From Paenibacillus athensensis (GTDB lineage Bacteria; Bacillota; Bacilli; Paenibacillales; NBRC-103111), in contig NZ_MYFO02000004.1 in NCBI RefSeq assembly GCF_004514475.2, forward strand, positions 310,001-374,000: a stretch of 64,000 nucleotides of DNA, in the 5' to 3' direction. Of the stretch, positions 33,183 through 41,133 are shown piece after piece. The notes below the pieces were generated by a model. It saw only the letters and a program-made list of their open reading frames with translations. It did no database searches and had not been told where the DNA came from. The position numbers and the translations under genes were made by a program. Within the stretch, counting starts at the first letter, position 1. The number at the start of each line of letters is the position of its first letter.

Positions 33183-35705
33183 ATGGGCGAAGATCGGCTA
33201 TGGATTCGCGCGGTCGTTGGCGCGCTGCTGGGAGCGGCGCTGCTGGCCGCAGCCTGGCTGGTGCTGGTGTGGCAGCCAGAGGCGGCGGACAGGCCGCAGA
33301 AGACGCCCAAGCCCTCCTCGGAAGCGGCTCCATCCCCGACGCCGGACAAGGCCGGAGAGCTGGCCCGGCGCTTGGCGGATATGGCTGGCTGGCCCTCTGC
33401 CGGACGACGCTTTACGACCGATAGTCAAACTCCGCTGGTGCTGCTGCGCAAGGAAAGCCAGGTCGTGTATGTGCAGGACAATCAAATCCGCTATGACTGG
33501 CTCGACGGCACGAACTATCAGAACATTCCGCTCAGCTTCCCGAGCGCGCGTAGCGGTTATGTCTGGCGCAGCGGAGCGATCGCCTATATCGGGCTTCCGG
33601 TCAAGAGCGGAGAGTCGGAAACGGCAGGGGACTGGTATGTCCTTCAAGTTGCCCCCGGAGTCTCCAATCCGTTGAAGCGGCTGGGCCGACTGCCAATTGC
33701 TCCCGATATGGTCAAAGCGGTATCGTTTGCCGACGGTCCGCAGGGAGCGTTGTTTCTGGTTGAAAATGAAAAAGAAAATGAATATAAGGAATACTGGATC
33801 AGCTCCGAAGGCAAGGGGCCGCTGTATGTGTCCGATTCGTCCTACGAGGCGTCGCGGGCGGCAGCGCTGGCTGCGGAGAGGCAGCAGTTGGACAAGCTGG
33901 CGTTTGACAGCGTACGGCGGCTGGAAACAACCGGCGGCCAACTGCTGTATGCGCTGCAGGATGCGCGCGGACTTGTTCTTTATGAAGAGCTGGCGACCGG
34001 GCCGACGGTGTATCGGCTGTCGGGCTACGCGCTGAATCAGGCCCGGCCGGTATCGCCCAGAACGACGCTGGCCGGCTCGGCCGGGAGCACGGCGTATTTG
34101 CTGAATGTGCAGCCGTCGTCTGGAGCAGGCAGCCGCACGTTGCTGCTGCGTAGCGGAGGTCCGGTATGGCTTGGAGACGGGGGGCGGCTGCAGGAGCCGG
34201 GCTGGGAGCTGTTCGATGACTGGAATTTTGTCCGTTTGTCCGAAACGCACGTCGAGACGGTCGCCGTTGAACCGGCTCGCGGCTCTGCACAGGGCGCTGA
34301 GGCTGCGCCCCTCCAGCTGCGCTACGATGCGCTGGAGCTTGGCGGCGCAGCCGAGGTTGTCCGGTCGCTAAGCCTGTTGACGGGCGAGTTCGGCGAAGAA
34401 CGCCGCTACTTGTCGCTTTACGATTTGCTGAATCGGACGAGCGGGGAGCAGGACGCGCTCTGGATGAAGGAGCTGCCGGAAGGCCGCTCCGTTGCCGCTG
34501 CAGGCGCAGCTGCGCCGGAGGGAGAGCTGAGCGTGCCGTTTCCGGCGCAGCCGGAAGCGACCCCCGGCGTACCGGAGGAGCTGCAGGGCGCGCTGGACGC
34601 CGTGGACCGCGCCGGCAGCGGAGAAGCGACGACGCATACGGTGCGGCGCATCGACGGGCGCTGGTACGTGCTGACCGGCAGCCGGCTGGAGGCGTGGGAC
34701 CGCGAGCAGGGACTGACCCGGATTGCCGAGCTGCCGGTGTCGGTGCGCTGTACGGAGGGCAGCTATCGGACGTGCAGCACCGCGCTCGATTTTACCCGGT
34801 CGGGCGGCTATTGGTACGTGGCCGATACGTTTGGCGACCGTGTGGTCAAGGCCGATGCCGCAGGACGATTGAAGGCCGAAGCCGAGCTGCGGTTGCCGTC
34901 TGCGCTGAGCTGGAATGCTGGCGGGGAGCTGCTGGCAGAAGGACTTGGCGGACGCAGCCGGCTTTCGCGTGAGCTGACCGTGCTGGGCCATACGGCGCCG
35001 GCGCCAGCCGTCGATGCGAGCGCGCTGACGATGCAGGAGCTGCTCATTGACTCGGACAGCTATTACGAGGACGGTCGCGGGCGGCGCTGGGCGTTTCGGA
35101 CCGACCGGCTGCTCGTGTGGGATGAGAAGCAGATGATGCTGCGCTCCATCTACACCGGACCGGCAAACAACGCGGCTGTTCGCGTCAGGCTGCTGCCTTA
35201 CAGACAACAGTTGCTGCTTGTATATGACGACCGCATTTTGTTTTTTGACGCCAACGGAAAATGGCTCAAGCAGATGACACTGCCGCCTCCGGCGACCGGC
35301 GAGCCGCAGAGCATGGGCGATACAGGCTCCTGTGCGCTGGATGGCGGCAGCGGCGTGCTGTATATGCAACGAGGCGCGCAGGTGCTGCGGATCGATTTGG
35401 AGCAGGGCAGCGCAGCCGAATTGTTTGCGCAAACGCGCGCTTCCTTTGGCAAGCTGCTGTATGAGGCGGGCGCTTTGTACATCACGCTGCAGCCCGCCGG
35501 CGGCTATGCTGCGCCAGACGCATTGACCGAGCTGCTGCGCATCGATCCTGCCACCGCAGCGGTACAGCGTTACCGCGCCCCTGCAGGCTATCGTTCGGAA
35601 GCGCTGACGGCTGAAGCCGAGCTTGTGCTCGAAGCTCCGCGCCTTGCGGCGGGCGGCAACGGGCAGCTAACGCGGCTGCTCGTCCCGCTGCAGAGCTTGA
35701 AGTAA
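33183..35705 (+). CDS. large membrane-anchored extracytoplasmic protein, possible beta-propeller
   Basis: An 840-residue protein with a single N-terminal helix (residues about 9-29), a Pro/Ser/Thr-rich spacer (about 32-60) and a long beta-rich exterior. Repeating short strand pairs with Gly/Trp turns (YYEDGRGRRWAFRTDRLLVW, LLPYRQQLLLVYDDRILFF) look like propeller blades, but no named repeat is clear. One cysteine pair, VRCTEGSYRTCSTAL, may form a disulfide. AAAGGGAGGG precedes ATG 33183. Alone between terminators. Family not recognised. Confidence 0.8.
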   Translation: MGEDRLWIRAVVGALLGAALLAAAWLVLVWQPEAADRPQKTPKPSSEAAPSPTPDKAGELARRLADMAGWPSAGRRFTTDSQTPLVLLRKESQVVYVQDNQIRYDWLDGTNYQNIPLSFPSARSGYVWRSGAIAYIGLPVKSGESETAGDWYVLQVAPGVSNPLKRLGRLPIAPDMVKAVSFADGPQGALFLVENEKENEYKEYWISSEGKGPLYVSDSSYEASRAAALAAERQQLDKLAFDSVRRLETTGGQLLYALQDARGLVLYEELATGPTVYRLSGYALNQARPVSPRTTLAGSAGSTAYLLNVQPSSGAGSRTLLLRSGGPVWLGDGGRLQEPGWELFDDWNFVRLSETHVETVAVEPARGSAQGAEAAPLQLRYDALELGGAAEVVRSLSLLTGEFGEERRYLSLYDLLNRTSGEQDALWMKELPEGRSVAAAGAAAPEGELSVPFPAQPEATPGVPEELQGALDAVDRAGSGEATTHTVRRIDGRWYVLTGSRLEAWDREQGLTRIAELPVSVRCTEGSYRTCSTALDFTRSGGYWYVADTFGDRVVKADAAGRLKAEAELRLPSALSWNAGGELLAEGLGGRSRLSRELTVLGHTAPAPAVDASALTMQELLIDSDSYYEDGRGRRWAFRTDRLLVWDEKQMMLRSIYTGPANNAAVRVRLLPYRQQLLLVYDDRILFFDANGKWLKQMTLPPPATGEPQSMGDTGSCALDGGSGVLYMQRGAQVLRIDLEQGSAAELFAQTRASFGKLLYEAGALYITLQPAGGYAAPDALTELLRIDPATAAVQRYRAPAGYRSEALTAEAELVLEAPRLAAGGNGQLTRLLVPLQSLK

Positions 35706-35708
35706 CAG

Positions 35709-35750
35709 AAAACCTCCAGACCGCCATTTGGCGATTCTGGAGGTTTTGTT
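35709..35750. terminator. bidirectional terminator
   Basis: AAAACCTCCAGA (35709-35720) pairs with TCTGGAGGTTTT (35736-35747). It is shared by convergent genes. Confidence 0.88.
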
Positions 35751-35797
35751 TTACCGGACGCTTTGGTCCCCACGGCTCGGGCCGAGGCAATGCCTGT

Positions 35798-36253
35798 TCA
35801 GTTATCTTCGCTGCTATCAGGTTCCGCTGCGTCTTCCGCTGTTCCGGCTGTCGACTCGGATTCCACTGCCGGAACGGATTCGACCGGCGCATGACGCCAG
35901 AACATCACCGTCAGCATCCGATCGATCCAATCCTTATCCAGCTCGCTGAGTACCACGCCGTCGAACAGCAGCTCATTTTCGCGCAAAAAACGGCGCAAAT
36001 TCACCGGACTGCGGCCTTCCTCGGGCGCAGCGGGCTCCGACGCCTCCAAATAGCCGGCCATCACCATCAGTTCGGCATACGAAATATTCAGCCCTTCGGA
36101 CAGCTTGGCCAGCACGTCCGGAGACGGAATGCCGCGATTGCCGTTCTCCAGCTGCGAGATATAGGCAGCCGACACGCCGGAGCGATCAGACAGCTCGCGG
36201 ATGGTAAAGCCCTTGAGCTTGCGCAAGTCTCTCAATTTATCGTAGAAATACAT
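35798..36253 (-). CDS. XRE-family transcription regulator, copy 1
   Basis: A 151-residue regulator. An XRE helix-turn-helix fills residues 1-66 (LKGFTIRELSDRSGVSAAYI, SQLENGNRGIPSPDVLAKLS). A second conserved part, PVNLRRFLRENELLFDGVVL followed by DKDWIDRMLTVMFWR, forms a small C-terminal domain. The acidic tail is absent from the paralog at 36355-36753. It starts at ATG 36253 behind GGGGGG. The promoter carries three GTTAAC-like boxes also found before the paralog, which argues for mutual or self regulation. Confidence 0.9.
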   Translation of the reverse strand: MYFYDKLRDLRKLKGFTIRELSDRSGVSAAYISQLENGNRGIPSPDVLAKLSEGLNISYAELMVMAGYLEASEPAAPEEGRSPVNLRRFLRENELLFDGVVLSELDKDWIDRMLTVMFWRHAPVESVPAVESESTAGTAEDAAEPDSSEDN

Positions 36254-36278
36254 CGAGGTCCCCCCGATCCGCGAGATG

Positions 36279-36329
36279 GTAAACGAAAGTTAACATTTTT
36301 ATAATAACAGTTTACATTAGTGAAATCAA
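36279..36329 (-). promoter_or_regulatory. promoter and three-box operator of XRE copy 1
   Basis: On the minus strand: TTGATT (36324-36329), 17-bp spacer, TATTAT (36301-36306). Boxes on the plus strand: GTAAAC 36279, GTTAAC 36289, GTTTAC 36310. One box lies in the spacer, one at about the transcription start, one downstream, so a bound repressor would block the promoter. Confidence 0.7.
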
Positions 36330-36354
36330 TCACAAACGTTGCCAGGCTGTGGCG

Positions 36355-36753
36355 TCACTGGTCTTCACGCGTTGGAATTTCCCCGGCGCGCCGCTCTTTC
36401 CAGAACAATACGGTGAGCATGCGTTCAATCCATTCCTTGTCCTCGTCCGTCAGCAGAATACCGTCGAACAGCAGTTCATTCTCGCGCAAAAACCGCCTTA
36501 AATTCACCGGATGAACAGCCGCTTCCGCGCCTTTGGCCGGCGCTTCCAAATAACCGGCAATTTCCATCAGCTCGGCATAGCTGACGTTCAGCCCCTCAGA
36601 GAGCTTCATCAGCACTTCGGGCGAAGGCACGCCGCGATTGCCGTTCTCCAGCTGGGAAATGTAGGCCGCCGACACGCCGGAGCGCGCCGCCAGATCGCGG
36701 ATCGTAAATCCGCGCAGCTTGCGCAAATCTTTTAATTTATCATAAAAATACAT
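36355..36753 (-). CDS. XRE-family transcription regulator, copy 2
   Basis: A 132-residue paralog of the downstream copy. The helix-turn-helix is nearly the same (SAAYISQLENGNRGVPSPEV), as is the C-terminal block PVNLRRFLRENELLFDGILL and EWIERMLTVLFW. The tail is shorter. Start ATG 36753 begins MYFYDKLKDLRKL, exactly like copy 1; an ATG at 36777 lies upstream in frame but is less like the paralog. The pair is a tandem duplication including the promoter. Confidence 0.9.
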   Translation of the reverse strand: MYFYDKLKDLRKLRGFTIRDLAARSGVSAAYISQLENGNRGVPSPEVLMKLSEGLNVSYAELMEIAGYLEAPAKGAEAAVHPVNLRRFLRENELLFDGILLTDEDKEWIERMLTVLFWKERRAGEIPTREDQ

Positions 36754-36779
36754 CGCATCCACCCCAGCATAAAACAAAA

Positions 36780-36830
36780 GTAAACATAAGTTAACGAATC
36801 TATAATATCAGTTAACTATAGTACTAGCAA
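36780..36830 (-). promoter_or_regulatory. promoter and three-box operator of XRE copy 2
   Basis: On the minus strand: TTGCTA (36825-36830), 17-bp spacer, TATTAT (36802-36807). Boxes on the plus strand: GTAAAC 36780, GTTAAC 36790, GTTAAC 36811. The spacings (10 and 21) equal those of copy 1. Confidence 0.7.
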
Positions 36831-36891
36831 TATCCGCACAAGGGGGGCTGGGGCGTCCCTTGGCTGACTGGCGGTCGGTAAGGCGGCGGCA

Positions 36892-36929
36892 ATAAAAAAA
36901 CCGGAAGGCGCGTATCTTGCGCTTCCGGT
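36892..36929 (-). terminator. terminator of fabF
   Basis: CCGGAAGGCGC and GCGCTTCCGG form the stem; on the minus strand it is followed by seven T (plus-strand A run ending at 36900). Confidence 0.85.
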
Positions 36930-36976
36930 GCTTGCCGTTGTCGAGTTGCCGCTTTGATGCCGATAACAGGCGGCGA

Positions 36977-38215
36977 TCAGCGGGAATAGGTTTGAAAAAT
37001 AACGACGGCGTTATGGCCGCCAAAGCCAAACGAGTTGGACAGGCCCGTCCGGAGTCGGGCCCGGCGCGCCGTATTCGGCACGTAGTCCAGATCGCACGCC
37101 GGATCGGGATGCTCCAGATTGATCGTTGGCGGAATCAGACCGCTCTGCAGGGTGCGAATAAGCGCCACGGCCTCGACGCCGCCGGCTGCGCCGAGCATAT
37201 GCCCGAGCATCGATTTGTTGGCGCTGATCGGCACGTCGCCGGCGCGCCGTCCGAGCAGCTTTTTGATCGCCAGCGTCTCGGATAAATCGCCGGCTTCGGT
37301 GCTGGTGGCATGCGCGTTGATCGTATCGATTTCCTCCGGCGCAAGCTGGGCGTCAGCGAGCGCGTCGCGCATGGCCCGATACGCTCCTGCGCCTTCGGGA
37401 TCGGTCGCCACCATATGATAGGCGTCCGATGTTGAGCCATAGCCGACGATTTCGGCATGGATGCGCGCCCCGCGCCGCTCGGCATGCTCAAGCGACTCCA
37501 GAATCAGCACGCCGGCTCCCTCGGCGGCAACGAACCCGTCCCGCTGCGCATCGAACGGGCGGCTGGCGCGCTCCGGCTCGTCGACCCGTGTCGACAGTGC
37601 CGTTGCGTTGCCGAAGCCGGCGAGCGCCAGGTCGGTCACCGTCGCTTCCGCGCCCCCGGCGATGACCGCATCCGCGCCGCCGCGTTGGATCAGCTTGAAC
37701 GCCTCGCCGATCGCGTTATTGCCGGTTGCGCAAGCCGTCACCGGCGCCAGCACCGGGCCTTTGGCCCCGAACAGGATGCTCACTTGGGCAGCGGCCATGT
37801 TCGCAATCATCATCGGCACGAGGGTGGGGCTGACCCTTCCGGGGCCGCGCGCCAGCAGCGTGCGATAATTGTCCAGCATCGTTTGGATGCCGCCGATGCC
37901 GGAGCCGATGTAGACGCCGATCCGTTCCGCGTCGGCTTGGCCCATGTCGAGCGCCGCGTCGTCCAGCGCTTGGCGGGCGGCGGCGACAGCAAATTGGCAA
38001 TAGCGGTCCATTCGCCGCGCTTCACGCCGGCCGACTGCGGCTTCGGCGTCAAAATCGCGGACGATGCCGGCGATATTCGTTTTATAAGCCGAGGTGTCGA
38101 AGCTGTCGATGCGGCTGACTCCTGATTGTCCGGCAACCAATCCGTTCCACAATGTGGTCGTATCGTTCCCAAGCGGAGAAATGACGCCCATTCCTGTAAT
38201 GACTACGCGCTGCAT
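36977..38215 (-). CDS. fabF: 3-oxoacyl-ACP synthase II, condensing enzyme
   Basis: A 412-residue condensing enzyme that extends acyl-ACP with malonyl-ACP. The catalytic triad is visible: Cys about 162 in TACATGNNAIGEAF, His in INAHATSTEAGD and His in NKSMLGHMLGAAGG. The N-terminal RVVITGMGVISPLGND and C-terminal NSFGFGGHNAVVIF are typical. The gene stands alone, without acpP, fabD or fabG, and opposite an MmyB-like regulator, so it is probably an accessory copy rather than the housekeeping fab-cluster enzyme. GAAGGAGG precedes ATG 38215. Confidence 0.92.
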   Translation of the reverse strand: MQRVVITGMGVISPLGNDTTTLWNGLVAGQSGVSRIDSFDTSAYKTNIAGIVRDFDAEAAVGRREARRMDRYCQFAVAAARQALDDAALDMGQADAERIGVYIGSGIGGIQTMLDNYRTLLARGPGRVSPTLVPMMIANMAAAQVSILFGAKGPVLAPVTACATGNNAIGEAFKLIQRGGADAVIAGGAEATVTDLALAGFGNATALSTRVDEPERASRPFDAQRDGFVAAEGAGVLILESLEHAERRGARIHAEIVGYGSTSDAYHMVATDPEGAGAYRAMRDALADAQLAPEEIDTINAHATSTEAGDLSETLAIKKLLGRRAGDVPISANKSMLGHMLGAAGGVEAVALIRTLQSGLIPPTINLEHPDPACDLDYVPNTARRARLRTGLSNSFGFGGHNAVVIFQTYSR

Positions 38216-38311
38216 AAGCTGCGGCCTCCTTCAAGCCCCGGAATCCGACGGCTTCATATCGTCTATTTGCAACTAGCATGTCACAGGATTTATCATATTA
38301 CAAGTAAGCAT

Positions 38312-38325
38312 TTATACTGGTATAA
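38312..38325. promoter_or_regulatory. palindrome between fabF and the divergent regulator
   Basis: TTATAC-TG-GTATAA is a perfect inverted repeat 38 bp before the regulator start, in the only shared control region. It also supplies -10-like TATACT. It is a candidate operator for the regulator. Confidence 0.5.
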
Positions 38326-38363
38326 GTACTGACAGGCTAACCACACAACAGGGAGGAACGAAC

Positions 38364-39212
38364 ATGAACAGCGCAGAACGTCTGGCCGCTTTATCTGAAT
38401 TTCTCACCACGCATCGCGCCCGCTTGCAGCCGGAAGCGGTAGGGCTTCCCGCTGCGGGCCGCCGTCGCACGCCCGGCTTGAGGCGCGAGGAGGTCGCGCA
38501 AATTGCCGGTGTCAGCACAACGTGGTATACGTGGCTGGAGCAGGGACGTGCCATCAAAATGTCGGCCCAGGTGCTTGATCGCATCGCCTTGGCGCTGCAG
38601 CTGAATGAGGATGAACGGCAATATTTGTTTATGCTGGCGCTGGAGCAGCCGGCGCCTACCGCTGTCGACGAGCGGGCGCCGACGGTGACACACGCCTTGC
38701 GCCGGATCATGGAGGAGCTGCGCGAATGCCCGGCGATTTTGTTCGACCGACGCTGTAATATCGTGGGCTGGAACCGGGCGGCCGCTGCCGTTTTTATCGA
38801 TTTCGAGCAGGTTCCCCCGAGTGAGCGCAACATGATCTGGCTGCTGTTTACGCGCAAGGAGTTCAAGGCGCTGGCAGCGAATTGGAACGACTTCGTCAGC
38901 GGATTCCTGGCGATGTTCCGCTCCTACTACGGACAGTATGTCGGCGATGACTGGTACAGCGATTTTATTCGTTCCATCAGCGAACGAAATGCCGAATTTG
39001 ACGCGCTGTGGCACCGCAACGATGTCAGCTCCGCACCCGAGGTTTCCATTGAATTCAGACACGCCAGAGCCGGCAAAATGCTGTTCGATTTGACCATGCT
39101 GCAGGTGCAGGGGCAAACGGATTTGCGCTGCAGCGTCTATACACCCGCGCCCGGCACGGACACCGGGGAAAAACTGAGCCAGCTGCAAAAAAGGCTGGGA
39201 GACAGGCTATAG
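38364..39212 (+). CDS. XRE regulator with MmyB-like ligand-binding domain
   Basis: A 282-residue regulator. The N-terminal helix-turn-helix reads RRTPGLRREEVAQIAGVSTT then WYTWLEQGR (residues about 33-65). The C-terminal part (about 110-270) has the MmyB ligand-domain pattern: LFDRRCNIVGWNRAAAAVF, RNMIWLLFT and HARAGKMLFDLTMLQVQG. MmyB domains have been reported to bind fatty acids, which fits the divergent fabF. GGGAGG precedes ATG 38364. Confidence 0.9.
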   Translation: MNSAERLAALSEFLTTHRARLQPEAVGLPAAGRRRTPGLRREEVAQIAGVSTTWYTWLEQGRAIKMSAQVLDRIALALQLNEDERQYLFMLALEQPAPTAVDERAPTVTHALRRIMEELRECPAILFDRRCNIVGWNRAAAAVFIDFEQVPPSERNMIWLLFTRKEFKALAANWNDFVSGFLAMFRSYYGQYVGDDWYSDFIRSISERNAEFDALWHRNDVSSAPEVSIEFRHARAGKMLFDLTMLQVQGQTDLRCSVYTPAPGTDTGEKLSQLQKRLGDRL

Positions 39213-39625
39213 CCGCGATGCAGGAGGGAATGTCCGTGGACAAAAACAGGACTGCCTTTTTTTGTCATAACATGGTATAATGAAGCGGGAAATGGGAATG
39301 CGTGTTCGTGGTGAAATAACAGCGCATCGTCCAGTTGTATAAGAATGACAGTTCGGCCATAAGCGCAAAATCAAAGCTGCTGCCGGCGGCTTTGCTTCCC
39401 GGCTTGCGAGCAGGCGTCTCCCGGCCCAGCCTTCGGCGTGCAGCGCGATCCTTCTGTTTCGTGTACGCGGCCCGCGCTTGAAACCAGCTCTCCAACCCCT
39501 GAAACGGACCCGGAAAAAGCATGATTCACAAATGTGTACTTTTGTAAACAAAATTGGTTGCAAAAGTAAAATAAAATGCTATAGTGGAAATCAGGGGAAC
39601 AAAAGGAGAACAGGGGTGGGCACGG
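39213..39625 (+). other. 413-bp gap with promoter and inverted repeat for the small XRE gene
   Basis: The first 300 bp hold no supportable gene; a TATAAT at about 39269-39274 leads nowhere obvious, and a 12-codon frame from GTG about 39237 follows GGAGGG. The control signals of the next gene are at 39538-39585. Confidence 0.5.
39538..39585 (+). promoter_or_regulatory. promoter with operator-like inverted repeat
   Basis: ACTTTTG (39538-39544) and CAAAAGT (39561-39567) are a perfect inverted repeat with 16 bp between arms. The right arm overlaps the -35 box TTGCAA (39558-39563); TATAGT (39580-39585) follows after 16 bp. This suggests repression, perhaps by the 68-residue XRE protein itself. 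Confidence 0.6.
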
Positions 39626-39832
39626 ATGAGAATAGTCGCGAAGTCGCAAGATTTCATAAAGGCCAGAATTGTCAAAGGGTACACGCAGAGAGATTTGGCC
39701 AAGCGGTCGGGCCTCAGCCACGCCTATATCAGCTTGCTGGAGCGGTCGGTGAAGACGGTGGGTCCGGCGACGGCCAAGAAGCTGAGCGATTTGCTCGGCA
39801 AGGAGATGGAGGAGCTGTTCCATATCGAGTAG
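39626..39832 (+). CDS. small XRE-family DNA-binding protein
   Basis: A 68-residue protein that is only a helix-turn-helix domain: FIKARIVKGYTQRDLAKRSG, then LSHAYISLLERSVKTVGPAT and AKKLSDLLGKEMEELF. It resembles phage or element repressors reduced to the DNA-binding unit. ATG 39626 lies behind an AGG/GGGTGGG stretch. Its own promoter contains an inverted repeat, so autoregulation is likely. Confidence 0.85.
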   Translation: MRIVAKSQDFIKARIVKGYTQRDLAKRSGLSHAYISLLERSVKTVGPATAKKLSDLLGKEMEELFHIE

Positions 39833-39929
39833 CCTCTATGCGCCGTAAGAAGCCTGGTGCGGCGTGCGCTTTTCCCTGACGGATCAAAGCTGTATAATGA
39901 AGAGCAAATCAATCCGTGCAGGAGGAACT

Positions 39930-40952
39930 ATGCTTCTATTCATCCAATGGTTCCGGCGAGTTTTGAGAATGAACAGCGCCGTGCTGGTAACGGTTTCGGT
40001 CGTATTGATTGCAGCGGCTTCCTTTGCTGCGTATGCGCTGGAGCCGCAGACGTTCAAGCATCCGTTTAACGGCTTCTGGTGGGTCATGACGACGGTCACG
40101 ACGGTCGGCTATGGTGATTTTTATCCGCATACGGTCCCCGGCAAAATTCTCGGCGTCGTGCTTTACTTGTTTGGCATCAGCTTGATTTCGATTATCATCA
40201 GCCGTGTGGTGGACAGCATATTCGTCTACAAGCGCAAAAAGGAGGAAGGCCGGTTGCGGTATCGGGGAGAAGGGCATTTCGTCATTATCGACTGGAGCAA
40301 GCACGCGGAATTCGCCGTGGAGGAAATATTGAACACCGATCCGAAGGCGGATATCGTATTGATTGATCAATACGAGAAAACGCCCTACGAGCATGATCGC
40401 GTGCATTACGTCCGCGGCAATCCCGTACGCAAGGAAACGCTGGACCTTGCCAATCTGGAGCAAGCCAGAGCCGTGTTCATTTTTGCCAACGAAATTACCG
40501 AATATAACAAATATGTGCGCGACGACTCGTTTGTCGACGGCAAGTCGCTGCTGACCGCCACGGCGATTGAGCGCCATTTCTCGCATATTCATACGGTCGT
40601 TGAGGTGGTGGACCGCGAGCATATTCAGAATTTCCAGCATGTCAAGGTCGACGAGTTCATTGTCAGTACGGAGACGGTGTCGAGGCTGGCCGTTCGCGCC
40701 GCCTTTAATCCTGGCGTTTCCAAAATCGTATATGAGCTGTTATCCCGCGGTCAAGGCGAGGATTTGTACGAAATTCGTCCGCGCAAGCATTGGGCCACCT
40801 ATCGCGACGCGTACATGGAGCTGCTGCAGCAAGGCGCTACGTTAATCGCCGACGGGGACAAGCTCGATATCAACCGCAGGCTCGACGAGCCGATTCCCGC
40901 AACGGCAAGATTATTTGTCATTTGCGATTATGCTACCTATGCCAAGCTGTAG
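39930..40952 (+). CDS. potassium channel with RCK (TrkA-N) domain
   Basis: A 340-residue channel. Two helices (residues about 15-37 and 70-95) flank a pore with the selectivity filter TTVGYGDFYP. The cytoplasmic RCK domain follows (HFVIIDWSKHAEFAVEEIL, IVLIDQYEK, VHYVRGNPVRKETLDLA) and a C-terminal domain. The first RCK loop reads IIDWSKH and lacks a full GxGxxG dinucleotide motif, so ligand binding may differ from NAD-type domains. GGAGG directly precedes ATG 39930. Similar in plan to B. subtilis YugO. Confidence 0.9.
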   Translation: MLLFIQWFRRVLRMNSAVLVTVSVVLIAAASFAAYALEPQTFKHPFNGFWWVMTTVTTVGYGDFYPHTVPGKILGVVLYLFGISLISIIISRVVDSIFVYKRKKEEGRLRYRGEGHFVIIDWSKHAEFAVEEILNTDPKADIVLIDQYEKTPYEHDRVHYVRGNPVRKETLDLANLEQARAVFIFANEITEYNKYVRDDSFVDGKSLLTATAIERHFSHIHTVVEVVDREHIQNFQHVKVDEFIVSTETVSRLAVRAAFNPGVSKIVYELLSRGQGEDLYEIRPRKHWATYRDAYMELLQQGATLIADGDKLDINRRLDEPIPATARLFVICDYATYAKL

Positions 40953-41133
40953 CGTTATTTGACGATAGCTTGTACAAAGCCGCTTGCCGCCCTTCGTTGC
41001 ATGAACGCCGGGGCCAGCGGCTCTTTTGTTTTTTCGCCAGTTTGCGCGGAACCAGGATATGTCCAAGCTTTTTGGCGGCTAACGGAACCACGGAACAGGC
41101 AGCCCGGCCCGCAGCGAGTAGGACCGCCATGCG

